A stretch of 64,000 nt of DNA, from positions 20,649,400-20,713,399 of the forward strand of contig CM049322.1 in the NCBI GenBank assembly GCA_026874595.1, written 5' to 3'. Under the pieces are notes generated by a model. It made no database searches. It was not told where the DNA came from and worked only from the letters and a program-made list of their open reading frames with translations. This document shows, in pieces, positions 1 to 13,800 of the stretch (within the stretch, counting starts at the first letter, position 1; each line of letters starts with the position of its first letter). A program made the translations under genes and the position numbers. The DNA comes from Sipunculus nudus. Taxonomy: Eukaryota; Annelida; Sipuncula; Golfingiida; Sipunculidae.

Positions 1-1788
1 TGTTCAATTGCCTTGTTCATGATTCATGTAAGAGTGGGCGTGGTGTTTTTCATTCAGTTGTATTATGGGAACCTAAATGTGCACAGGTGTCACCTAATTA
101 CAGCTGCCTTAATTCTGGCATTCAGAACATTGATAAACCATGACATGCATTTCTTAAATATGGAGAACTGGTAATCCAGAATATTGTCACAAATATACAT
201 GTAGTCTCTGACTATTTTATTGTTATATAATACTTTTTTTACTACCCAGTATATCAAATGCTGTAACTATATTTAGTTAGTGAGAAAAGTCACATTAAAC
301 AGAGATTTATTTTACCAATATACAGTATTAAAAATGTGTTACAGAAATACTAACCAAACCATGGGGGAAACTGAATATATTATAACCAAGTTTTAATTAA
401 TAAGTTCCTTGAAACAAAATTTCAAAGCAACGCAGAAAACAATTGTTGCATTTGAAAAAAAGAGATTTGTGCACAAAAAGAAAGCCAAACCACATTGTTA
501 AAAATGATTATCTTGGAGAAGTAAGAATTCATGAACAATATCTAGTTCCATAATTGTTTGCATCATTCATTTAACTTATGAGACAAAATATTTATTGCAT
601 CTATCATAAGAGAAGAAACAACTAAATATATAAGTAAAGTACAAAATTATTATTGATTTAAACACAAATATATCTTTTCAAATTAATGAAGGACATTTTG
701 CACATTTTACATTATCAAGTAAAGAAAAATAATTATTTATTTTAGAAAAGACAGATTTCAATTTACTTCTCATTTCAAATTAATTGAGAATTTATGGTAT
801 ATTTATCCAAGATAATCACTTTTGACTGAGCTTACTCCAAACAGAAAAACGGTAAGCTTTCAAGTAGTAAAAGTTAAAACAAATAAATACATAAAAGCTT
901 GCCTCTCTGCTCCGTGTGAGCTGTGAAATAAAAGTTCCAAAATGTACAAGTTTACCCTGTTAGTGCCAGTGCTTTATCAACATGAAGATCTTCTAATAAG
1001 GAAGATTAGTTAAGGAAATCAATGAGGAATATTATCTTTAAAGTGCCATCATCTCTAAAGGTATTTTATTTCAGGTGTGTCAACCATTACCACTTTAGTA
1101 TATAGCCTCCCAAGCAAATTTTACCAGTAAACCTTGGTGTCTATAACGGTTTAACCATGGACACATGGCTATTTAACTACATTTTGACCATAATGATCAT
1201 TTCTCTGTCATTAAAAAATATGGCCCTCTATTGCAGATACAACATTAACAAACAAGATTTATCTTAAACTATGGGTGAACAATTTCAGTAAAAAGCCTTG
1301 CTGTTTGATTAAATAAAATGTATGATTTATTTCACAAGTTCAGCACTATAGTTTGTGACATGCAGTACAAAAAGTAATTTGTTTTAAAATTTCAATAGAC
1401 CTCATGATCTCACTCTTAACATGATATATCATTAGGTTTCCAGCATTTAAGAAAATACATATTTTCACAGATTTGTCCTTGATGAATATTTAAATCAACA
1501 AAATAACTATTTCTGTTTTTTGTCTGATATGCCTTCACCATTGCTGCAGTGAACAGAAGATGGGTTGGTCATGGTAAAACACTCGGACCCTATATGGTGT
1601 ATTGTACGTTTCATCCAAAACCTGTGCACTGCCATATACCATTAGTTCCTTATCTTACAGCTGATAATCCAAGCTGTGCAACAATTACCCATAAACTGAA
1701 GAATTTGTATATTATCTGGAGGTACATTTAAAGAGTAGTTAAGATGACACAACCATATACAATCAAGAAAAAATTGAGATTTACTTAC
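1..1788. other. CBS intron sequence, no exon found
   Basis: AT-rich sequence downstream of the last visible CBS exon. I searched the minus strand for the Trp-rich and CBS-domain motifs that should follow and found none. No mobile element recognised. Confidence 0.5.
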
Positions 1789-1866
1789 CCGCTTTTATTC
1801 TCTAAATGAGGTTCCAGCTCAACGAATTCTCTCTCTGCCATCCAGTCATCACTGAGGAATTTGGTC
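1789..1866 (-). CDS. CBS: CBS coding exon 10 (last one in the window)
   Basis: Acceptor TTGACAG, donor GCGG/GTAAGT. It codes [26 protein letters not shown]. It matches the human linker after the catalytic core (TKFLSDRWM). The following regulatory exons are outside the window. Confidence 0.93.
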
Positions 1867-4800
1867 CTGTCAAATGAAGAAAAGTATCAGTAATTTACTG
1901 TTAGTGCAGACAAAAATAAACAATGTTTCAAAAACTTTGTTTAATTACTATAATTCAAAAACTTAGTAATTAAATTGAAATGTGCAGTAAATAACTATGG
2001 AAGAAAAATGGAAAAAGGTAATATTGTAAACTGATTAAATCATTAATCAATTTGGACTGCATAATATTTCACACTGAGGTTTTTTTTTAATGCAGTAATC
2101 AAAGGAAAAAGATTATTGGTATTGCTTCACATTTAGATATGGACAAAAGCAATTTCATGGGCAATAGTCCATGTATCAGTCAGATCTGTTACATAATGAT
2201 GTCCTTGAGCAGTACTTCCAATAAGAAGAAAAAGTGGAGACTCCCAGCTTCTCAGGCCAAAATTATGGGATATTGGAGCATCCAAAATGAGGGGACCTGT
2301 GTCAAATTTTGAAGGGTTATGTAAATATCAGAAGATAATATGATTATGTATTGTGTAAATTAAATCACTGGTCAATTATATGAATTGTAAGGGTCACATC
2401 TAAGATGAGTTAATAATTGGCCATGTCTTTTGCAGAAGCCAGCTTTGGTTCTCTATGTCATACAGCCAGAAATTTTGGACCTATTAGAGCCGTGTGTGTG
2501 AAAGACATCTCAAGCATAAGAGAACCTCACTTTTGCATTACTGAAAGCACTGCCTTAAGTCATGCTGTATATATTGAGTAAACCTATGTCGCATTCATTG
2601 GAAGTGACGGTGCTTTAATTTGAAAGGATGAAATTTTGACTTAATCAAGATTTACTTGTAGGACTTGATATAAAGAGTGGCCCACTGCAGTTTCCTGGCA
2701 ATTTTAAATGAGAAGCCAAGAAATTTGGTTACCCCTGGTCCCACTGACCAGTAAATCATTGTGTGATCTTGATCTGACAATTAATTTTTGGCCAATTGGG
2801 CCAGGGACTTTATGACTATAAGATAAGGTTTATATTCCACTTGAGCTAGTTTCCCTGTACTTACATGTAGTTTCTGACAGAGTCTGGCAGGATGACTACA
2901 CAGCGCTGACCCTTCTTCAAACCAGCATCCTTGATTGCTTGCAGGGCACAGGACATTGCAGAACCACTGCTGCCACCTACAAAAAAGTGAGCGATATCAT
3001 CAAGGATTTACCACTAAGAGCAGTAATTTTTTAAACCTTAATTTAAACCTTTTATGTTTTCTTGATGGGTACAAAACAGGGACCATACATATCAAACTCT
3101 TTTGATGAATGTTATTTATCTTAATTTTCCAAGTGCATATTTATCTGACTATATAAAGAGAACAAAGATGAAGGAATTTTCAAAATGTTCAAAATAAAAT
3201 TTCATTCCATTACTTAAATGTTTAAACAATTCATGACATTTTAATTTTGAATATATACTTTTAAATTCCATAATTTTTAATGGACATAAATTTGAACCCT
3301 CATATAATACCCAGACTGTTTTAACTCGCATATGATGCAAATGTAGTACTGAAATATTCTACATGGAAATTATTATAAGGAGAATATTAAATGACAGTAT
3401 TAAGTTAACAGACATTTGATAAGGTATGGGGATAAACATCTAACAATACAGAGCTTACTTAAATGTTTTCGATCAAAGGAAAAGTAATTTCTTAATGTTT
3501 CCATATATGCAGTAATTTAATAAAACTCTCTTATAAGCTTTAGGACATTTGCAGTAATTTAAAATATCTCTAAGATAAGAAACATGCAAAGTGTATAAAA
3601 ATATGAAGAGATTTACAATAACTACTAGATGTGGTCAGACAATGGTCCTAAGAGGGCCCCGCGTTTCGGCTAGTGCTGGACTAGTTTACATATGGGTGGA
3701 AATTTAAGTTAAATTTGAAAAATATGACAAACAGAAACAGGTATTTATCTATATGCATTTGGTAAAAAGTCCTACTGGATCAATTGATATTAAAGAAGAT
3801 ATGTATGAAAAAAGTGTGCAATAGAAAATCACTGAATGTAGTGTGTTAGCCATATTCGATTTTGAGCAAGTCAATAGATCTGGAGCCCTCATAGACACCA
3901 ATGATCCCTGTGAAATTGGGAAAGCTGCAGTAGGGTTGTTACTGAGTTATTGCGTGTGAAAGGAAATCAGTGATCGGGCTGTGGCCGCCATATTGGAATT
4001 CTAACAGGTCTGTAATTCAATAGGTCTGGAGCCCTCATATGTACCAACCATCCCTGTAAATTTGGAAAAGATGTTGTTCTTGAGGTATCACACGTGAAGA
4101 AAATCAGGGATTGGGCTGTTGCAGCAATATTGGAATTCCAATAGGTCTGTAATTCAATAGGTCTGGAGTCCCTACAGGTACCAATCATCCCTGTGAAATT
4201 GGGAAAGCTGCAGTATGTTGTTGTTGAGATATCGCGCACGAAAGAAAGTGTCACTGATGGAAGGACGGAGGGACAGAAGTACCGAAGGACGGTTGGACAG
4301 AAGGACAGACTGACATGGTGATCACTATAGGGCACCGCTTGTAAAGCAGGGCCCTAACAAGATAAACCCCCACTATTTTGTTAAAAGAATAAGTTGCTGC
4401 CAATAACAGAAAATACAGGTGTCCTCCCTATTAGCTCTTTGCAGCCGAATACACTTGCAACTGAAGATATAAACATATGCGTGAGTGGATTAATGTTGTT
4501 TTCCACAAATTAATTAACCTACGCTTTTCTATTTCATTGTTCTCACAATTTTCCCAAAATGTTCTCACAGAATTTAATGAATTTTGTTGGCAAAGATGGA
4601 CCAAGGAACAATTGCTAATATATTGGTGAAAATAACTGAAATTAGGGATTTTTCTGAAATTTTGTGTGCATGCTCTTCTTGTTTAGTTGCATCCATTACA
4701 CAAGACACCTTTGGATCCTGAATTATCCTATTTAAGCCATTCCCAAGGTAATGCATGTCACAGAACATACCACACATTTGATTTGTGCATGGGGTGGGGG

Positions 4801-7800
4801 ACTATTTTGCTATATGTTGTACGTTGAACATACCACACAGCAATCCTTCCTCTCTGATGAGGCGTCTTGACATCGTGAGCGAAGGCTTGTCCTTGCACTT
4901 GTACCACTTATCTACATACTGGGGGTGACACACAAACACACTGATTGGTCAAACCCATGCATACATGCAGTTACCAAATCACAGTTTTATTTTTATACAG
5001 TTTATATATTATTGATCAGGGCTGCCACCAGGCAACTGAAGAAAAATTGGAATTTCATAGGAGCACTTGATGGCTAAATACAGGAGTTTATAGGAATTTT
5101 CTGTCAGAAATAGAGGATAAAGTTGGGAATTTTCACTGCACGATCATGTTTTACTCATTTACTTACCATGACTATCAGTTCCTGAAGCAGCAACTAAATA
5201 TTGGTTTAGAAGGTTTGGATGGCTGTACTTTTATGACTGCATCACATTAATGCACATTTTTACAAAAGAGCTCAATGTGCTCAATAATAGCAGGTAATAT
5301 AACAATAATTATTCAATATTAACCGTAATATTGAAACATGATTGTGCAGTGAAAGACATAAAGGATAATGTATGAGATTTAGGCTTAATGCTGAAAAATA
5401 TTGGACATTATAAGAGAATTTTTTTCCATATATGAGAGGGTGGAAGCCCTGATTGATGTTAAAGGGAAACTTTGCAGGTATTTCTGGTTGTAGGTCACAT
5501 GATTCTGATTTGCTCAAGCCCACCTCGTAGCAATTCATTTTAAAGGGGCCCAATCACCTATCTTACCTTTATAAACTAAAGGTAATCTCCTGAAGCTTAT
5601 ATAAAAATAAGCAAGAAAATGTGGATATCACCTCTCACAGGTTGCTTGTTTTGATTATATTGACATGTTTATACTATGTGGGGGCCACCAAAACAATCAA
5701 AACAAAATAAACAAGGGCATCTGGCACCAAGTCAGATAAGTCAGAGTTTGCAAATGGTGTTTTGCAACACATCACCTTTCTATCTCCGCATATATGCAAC
5801 CTGACACCTTAAGGTTACAGTTATTTCCTGTTTATCAACATTACTATGTTTACAAACATGTTTATCATAGCAAACATGTTGTTGACAAACATGTTCATAC
5901 ATCCTTCAAGAAGGCCTTATATGAACTTTTCACAACCAAAATTACCTTTTAGATCATTTATATATACACGGAGGAAGCCAGAAATCACATAAATTCTTTA
6001 TCAAAAGGTAGGTGAATGGGCACATTTTTTTTAGTGAAAGATACAGTTAATATCTTAATGTGAGATAACTCTTATGAAATATGTACTTTGTTTTAAATAT
6101 CATGATATGGCAGTTAATTTTCTGACAGTTGTTTTATGAAGAATAAGAGCGGAATGAGTTTATGCTTACATCAGAAATTCAATCTTTTATGTAAATTCTT
6201 TCAAACAATTCTATTCCTCCACTAAAAAATATTATTGAAACATATACATATGTATCTTCATGTCTTATTACAGTCAGTATATCATTACTTCTCATATTAA
6301 GAATCACAAAAACATATTTTGGATGTTAATTTCTTACTCAACTGAAGTTTTAAGCAAATTAGTTAAGCTTTAAATTTGTAGTCTTCTCACAATTTTTGTG
6401 TAAAATCCTATTACTGGCAAAACTCACATATTAAAAACGCATTACTGGTAATAATTCTACACAAAAATACATAGACCATTTAGTACAATCTGATTAAGAT
6501 ACAAACCAAAAGGCTCTGACAATTTCTCTCAATTAAAGTCAATTATGGACAGTGTAATAATACTTATAGAATATTTGCGTGCAAAGGTTATATCTTTTTG
6601 TCAATTATTAAAACACATGCATGTTACACAAGAATAGTTAAAATTGATAAAGTTTTTACAGGGAGGGGTCACACTGCAAAAAAATCATTTTAAAAAGAAA
6701 GAAATTATTTATATGAATTTATTCAAGGAGTTGTCACACACAGGATATTAACTTGCTTATTTATAAAAATTTAAATCAAGATAAATTAGGGGTGATTAAA
6801 CAATCATCATCAGATCTGCAAAAAGAAATGTTATATATGTACCACGTCTTCTGTCGGCATGCAAGCATAACTTACTGTTCTATCACACACAGTCGGGAGG
6901 AAATCATAGCCAATTCCTTCCACTTCATAAAACGTTGTATCAGTTTTGTTCAAGGACTCAGGCTCCGCAATGATGGATCCCTCAGGGTCCACACCGATCA
7001 CCTGGGAAAAAAACAAGCACCACAAGAGTATATAATATGTGTCATAATAATTGTGACCTCTGACCTCATCAGTAATGCACAAATGTTCCTGAGAATAAAA
7101 TTCTGGCCAGATAACTATCTATTGTGAGTTCCTTGAAAAATGCATCTAATTTCTGGTGAGTATTTCTTCTGAGAGTATAGGTTAACAGATAGAGATACAC
7201 AAAAACAGATGCAACCCGTACCTTAATACAACCTATCTATAATATGGGCATATAAAAACAAACTAAAAAACAATGCATCACTTATACCTATGAATTATAC
7301 TGGCTTCATTCATTCTGTCTGCTTAACAGCACCACCATGCATTTTATGTTGTCATCTGTGTCTGTATATTTCCTGTGGCAGAGTTACACAACTTTGTGGA
7401 GGGGTTGGGCACGGGTCAAGGGAGACCCCATACATAAAAGGGGCAAATCCATGAGGACAGTTTTGCAGGGTACAGAGTGATTTTCGGGTTTATTGTCATG
7501 AAATGAATAATTTATAAGTTTCACAATATACTTTGGTTGGCTTTTTCTTTGCAAGAGTTTAAAATTCACAATATCCATGAAATGGGGGTTATCTCAAAGA
7601 TAAAACCTTGTGAATAAGAGATCCCCTGATTGGAAGGCAATTCAATATAAATTAAAAATAAATAATAATAATAGATCTTGTTCAAAGATTGATAATAAAT
7701 AATATAAGCTCGTTAAATATTCCCTCGGGTCCCTCTCTTAACTGTTAACATCTCGCACATATCATTATATTATATTGAAATAATTCATCAAATTAGTAGC

Positions 7801-10800
7801 AGTTAATCTTGTGTAGGGTTTTTTATATACTGGTAATGAGATTGTAATAGAGGAATCCTTGTGAAACACTGAAAATTGTTAAATTTAGCCCAATGAATAT
7901 GGAGCAAAACTCAGTATGTCACACACTGACATTGTTTTACTTAACAGCAATGTTATTTCAGAATTTATATTTATGGTTCCTACATTGTGGATTTCATAAA
8001 TTTTGTAAACTGTCTCTAGAGATGGTGAACTTGATTACATATGCGTGGTTGTTCTCTGAGTTTACCTGACATTCGGGACATTTCTCCTTGATCTTCCTCG
8101 CGAGTCCTGTGATGGTTCCTCCTGTACCAGCACCAGCCACAATCATGTCCAACTTGCCGTCACAAGCATCCAAGATCTCCTCTGCTGTACCGTCATAATG
8201 GGCCAGAGGGTTACTGGCATTACGGTACTGTAACACAAAGATGATTATCTAAAACAGTCTACAAACAATGAATGAGTATTAAAAAATACTGCGGTTTCTG
8301 AACTTTTAGGATAATTTTTCCCACAAAAAATTGTAAACTCTGACAGCAGACAAACAGATGGACGCTGTGTAAATATGGCTGCAGGTGCCCCACCATTTTT
8401 TTGTATGTTATAAAGCTATCCAAGGGCTAGGTTTGTGTAAATTTTTTTTTCCAGATTGGTCAAACGAGTCCTGAGATATAAGCATGGATGTCTACAGCCT
8501 GAAAGTGAAAGTGAAAAAATAAAATCAAGAAAGCTATGCGGGATGTATACACATGCCGAATTTCAGTAATTTGTGTAAAAAATTTTTACTGATTGGGCAA
8601 ACGGTTCCAGAGATATGTGGGTTTATGTGTGGAAACAGACGCACAAACAGACGCTGGGCCGAGAGGAAAGGTCAGAGGTCAAGGCCACTTGGTTAGGCAC
8701 CAGTTCTCATGTGACCCAATAATTTGTGTAAGTTTCGGAAAAATCTTTCCAGTAGTCTCAGAGGAGTTCTCTGGAAACGAAGGCGGCAGCGGCAGAACCC
8801 GGTCAAAAACATAGTATCCGCAAACCTTCGTTTTGGCGGATACAATAAGCAGACAATTATCCAATCAGAGCTTCAGAAACATAATATGTAATCAGAGATT
8901 ACATGAGAGATTATGCTGTTATATTACTTGTGTAAGCAAATTTTAACTTTCACAGAAAGACATTTGTTTAACTATAAAGCTTTTCAATAGAATGAAATTT
9001 ATAACATTGCAATATATTTATATGTGAACTAAATATGAAGTAAATAAATGCATTGATTGGTTATTCTGTTTCATTACATTTTCCCTATTTGTAACCTTTT
9101 GGCTCTTGAGCTTTCAATTATGCATTCTGGGCTTGTGTTTCTAATTTAGGTGACCTCTGCAGGTCCATGTGAAAATACTGACTTGTATCATCATGTTTGA
9201 TAACATTTTTTACTTTTAACAATATATTTTCCTGAACAAGGCAGGTATTCATTTGTAATTCTGTTTGAGTGTGTGTTTGTTCAAACATAACTTGTTTTTT
9301 CACAATATAACTGACACAATCATAAACAGAATCTCTTAAAAATTTTCAGGGCATTTCAGGAACTGTCCTTTGAAGAACTAGATGTGGTCGGACAATGGTC
9401 CTCAGAGGGCCCCGCGTTTCTGCTAGTACTGGACTAGCTTACATATGGGTGAAAAGTTTAGTCAAATTTGAAAAATATCACAAACAGAAACAAGTTTTTA
9501 TCAATATGGATGAGGGAAAAAATCATACTGGATTAAAGAAGATATGTCAAAAATAATGTGTGCAATTGAAAATCAGTGAATGTAGCCTGTTAGCCATATT
9601 TCATTTTGAGCAAGTCTTTAATTCAATAGGTCTGGAGTATCATAGGGACCAATGATCCCTGTAAATTTGGGAAAGCTGCAAGAGGTTGTTGTTGAGATAT
9701 AGCACACGAAAGAAAATCAGCACTTGGGCTGTGGTGGCCATACTGGAATTCAGACAGGTCTGTGATTCAATAGGTCTGGAGCCCTCATAGGTACCAAACA
9801 TCCCTGTGAATATGGGAAAGCTGCAGTAGGTTGTTGAATTATCTCGCATGGAAGAAAGTCAATGATTGGGCTGTGACGGCCATATTTGAATTCTAACAGG
9901 TCTGTGATTCAATAGGTTTTGAGTCCTCATAGGTTCCAACCATCCCTGGAAATTTGGGAAAGCTGCATAATGTTGTTGTTGAGTTATCGCATGCAAAGGA
10001 AAGTGTCACTGACAGAAGGACGGATGGAAGGAAGGACGGACTGACACGGTGATCACTATAGGGCACCGCTTGTCAAGCGGGGCCCTAATTAATTAGATTT
10101 TGTTGTGGATCTGGCACATGACCTCGAATCAGGAATTTCATCAAGTGAATGAATATTCACAAATGTTAAGTCACTTATGCATGAATGAAACTGGGAATAT
10201 GGGCTTGATAAGTGCATGCAAACACAGTTTTGGGAGCATCCCTTGGAATGCAGCTTTCAAGTTTAGAAAACTGTACATGTTTTTCACCAAAGGGGCACAC
10301 AACATTTGAACTAGAATTAAAACAAAGGAGATGTTTTAACTGGACAATGTTCTGGATCTGCTGACTTGATTTAAAATTTAATACATAATAGTTCAATAAA
10401 GAGGGGTTCACTCCTGACCTGATCAAGAATATGAGAGTTTGGTATCTCCTGCAGGAGGCGGTGAGCGACACCTATGTGTGACTCTGGTGCATCAAAACTT
10501 GCGCTTGTTGGTGTCCTCACAATCTCTGCTCCCAAGGCTCGCAAAACATCCACCTACAATGGCACAGAGGGTAACACTTGTTATTCTCAAAACCTGTGAT
10601 GTCACTGAGCATGCAAATATAATTAAAATATAAAACAAGAAGAAATGAATAAATAATTAACAATAATAGTTAAGAAATTTAATAATGAACTCAAGAAAAT
10701 AATAGTTATGATGTGTGTTAATTATTCTTTTATTCCTGTTTCTGAGTTGCTTGGGAAAAGCACTGTGTATCTAAGAATAACCTATGGTCAAATGGTCAAA

Positions 10801-13800
10801 GTCTACACAGTTAAATATCTAACACATTGAAGATTTATATTCAGTGGACCCCATAATTATGACTATCCTGGGGACTAACCAAAGAGGTCATGCATATTTT
10901 TCGGGGTGATTGTATTTGTGATATTCTAAGCTACCTGGATAAATAAATCCACAAATCATGGTTATGACTAGTGTCATTCTGACCTTCTGACATTAGAGAG
11001 TATAAGACCAGCTTACTGGCTCAGCGGTCAGTCTGTTACATCCTTCAGCCAGGAATTCACTGTAAGGCTCTATGAGAAGGCAAATATTTTTGTCATTTCT
11101 GACTATGCCTCATGGCATACAGGTAAATTGTCAAGTAATATAAACCAGACTAATCGTTAGCTTATTGAGTATACTTCCTAGCAACACCAAACATGAGCGT
11201 GAAAAGTTCCATTTAAACTTAGCATTTTGGTAAACCCCTCCACAAGTTTGTTGAATTTCTGACTGCATGAATACAGGCATGGCTCACACAGGTTACTGGA
11301 CACAGCAAACTTGTGCACAATAAAGGAAATTACTTGTTACCATAGAGACAGTTTCAGTTTGGGTTGTGAGTTCACATGTATTCTCTTGTGGTTATTCATC
11401 AGTTGTAGTATAATGTTAAGAATATGGGCTGTTTACCACAATATGAATGTAACATGACAGAAGACCACTGTGATGTATTCCTTTATATATTGCTTGTATC
11501 ACAACTCAAGTAGGCTCACCAGCCCAATTATCAGTGCCTACTGAATCGAGTTGTCACCGCTAGCATCAGATTAAACATACACATTTTAATGCCGCAGCCG
11601 GCACCAGACTAATACACACACATATATCTCGTACCTTCTCCATGCTCATCTTCTCAGGCATCACAATGATACAGCGGTAACCCTTCACCGCTGCAGCCAG
11701 CGCCAGACCGATACCTGAGAATCAAAATAGCAGATCAATAGGAATTGAGGAGGTCCAAAACAGTCATGATTGGTTATAGTGAGTATAAGCAAAATAGAGA
11801 TTTTCAGGTTTATTTTAATCAATGTCAAAGGGATTCTATAGAAAGTGTTTAAAATACTTTTCAAGTAAAATAGATTAAAACCTAAACTGTTAGCATTACT
11901 GTTGATTCGATAAACTCAACCTTGCAAGATGAATCTAACCTTGGAGTTGCAACCTTGGAGTAGGATTCATTATTTTTTTCTAGTATGCAAGCTAATCCTA
12001 ATCCTGCTAGTTATGTTATTTCAGAACATTTTTTATTAAATCTTAGTTTTATATAAGAACAGCAAAACATTTATAATCACTGTAATGTATCTTAAACAAA
12101 TTTCGCAACTTTCCAAGGACTGTAAACAAGATCGAGATCTTAATACCAAGCAGTCTAATCAGAATTTTAGTTTAAGCTTATCTTTAACAAGAGTTACTGT
12201 GTGATAAGGAGTGATCTGGTAGGCAATAACGAACTATTACCTGTATTTCCTGATGTAGGTTCTATCAGCGTGTCCCCGGGTTTCAGCCTACCTGAGGCCT
12301 CTGCATCCTCCACCATCCTCAGTCCAATACGGTCCTTCACACTCCCTCCAGCGTTGAAAAACTCACATTTTACCACTGAAACAATATATAAATTAAAAAC
12401 TGAAACAATATATAAATTACAGTGTAGCAGATATCATGTCTGCTTAAGAATTTTTATATTATAAATTATTTGTGTGTATAAGCAAAGATATAAGAAGCAA
12501 TATACCTTATCAATATAAAATATGGCATATTTTCAATCTTTGGTTTTTATATACTGATCAAGTGACCTATTAGTCATGATGTTAAGCTAAAAGGGCTAGT
12601 TAACTAGAATGGCTTTGCTTTAGCAGTAGCAAAGAAAGATTTCCCTCCATGAAAAATATGCACTAATTTCCTATATTTGACCATGAAGTTTATGGGCGCA
12701 GGATTACTAATTAGTATGAAAGTGAATCTAGCTTCTCTTTAAAATCATGCGTTACTTAATTAAGTTGGAGGAAAGATTATTTTAGTCAATTATTGTTGTT
12801 ATTTAAAAGAAACAGAATGCAGAACAACAAAATTCATAAAATATATAATTTCTATAATTGGTCCTCACACACTGAAGAAATCTTTCACAACTGCAAACAA
12901 AGGAAAATAAATTTATATGGCAACACTATATTTATCATTTGATGGATAATTACAGTGGATCAAACATTATAAATACAAATGATATAGTTAAAACAGCCAA
13001 ACAAGAATACCCCTCAAGGATAAACAATTATCAAGTTGGTTTAATGGTTTAATGTTTTCTCCTTGGTTATTTTGTTTGTCTGTCAGCAACTTTACACTAA
13101 AAGTACAGAACAGGTTTTAAAGAAATTGTGGGGAATGCTGGATAAACACAAAAGGAACAATCTATTAATTTTTTAGGTAATCTGGATCACCATTTTATGT
13201 TTTCATTTCAAAGGTTTTCATTCCACTGTGACACACAGCTGTTTCTTTTGTCCCTGTCAAAGCTAGATCCATTGTTATTAGGTTCATCAATTATGTCTTC
13301 TGAACAAAATAATGGAAAAGCAGAAGTTATCAATATTAACCACATATAAAGCCTACTGCAGTATTATAGTAACATACATAGTAACCAGAGCAACATACAC
13401 AGTAGTCAAAGCAGCATGCATAGTAACCAGGGAAACATACATAGTAACCAAAGCAACATACATAATAATCAGAGCAGCATGCATAGTAACCAGAGCAACA
13501 TACATAGTAACCAGTGCAACATACACAGTAACCAGAGCAACATACATAGTAACCAGTGCAACATACACAGTAACCAGAGCAACATACATATAGCAACCAG
13601 AGCAACATACATAGTAACCAGAGCGACATACATGGTAGCCATAGTAATGAGAGCAATAACACTGATGACAGAAACAATGTAACTAATTGTAACATCCACA
13701 TCACAGCAAAAACAAGTAATTTATTTTATAATTTTTTCCCAAAAGACATTTGCCCTGGATCATCACCGGTATAGCTTCTCAAAGAGTAAGACTAACTGAT

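Noticed and set aside
3149-5553. Several 60-120 codon minus-strand frames between CBS exons
   Set aside because: They lie in introns or in the interspersed repeat and lack conservation between the two repeat copies.
13312-13704. Cys/Tyr/Val-rich and Thr-rich frames on both strands
   Set aside because: Products of the 21-bp minisatellite; no start context, no flanking exon.
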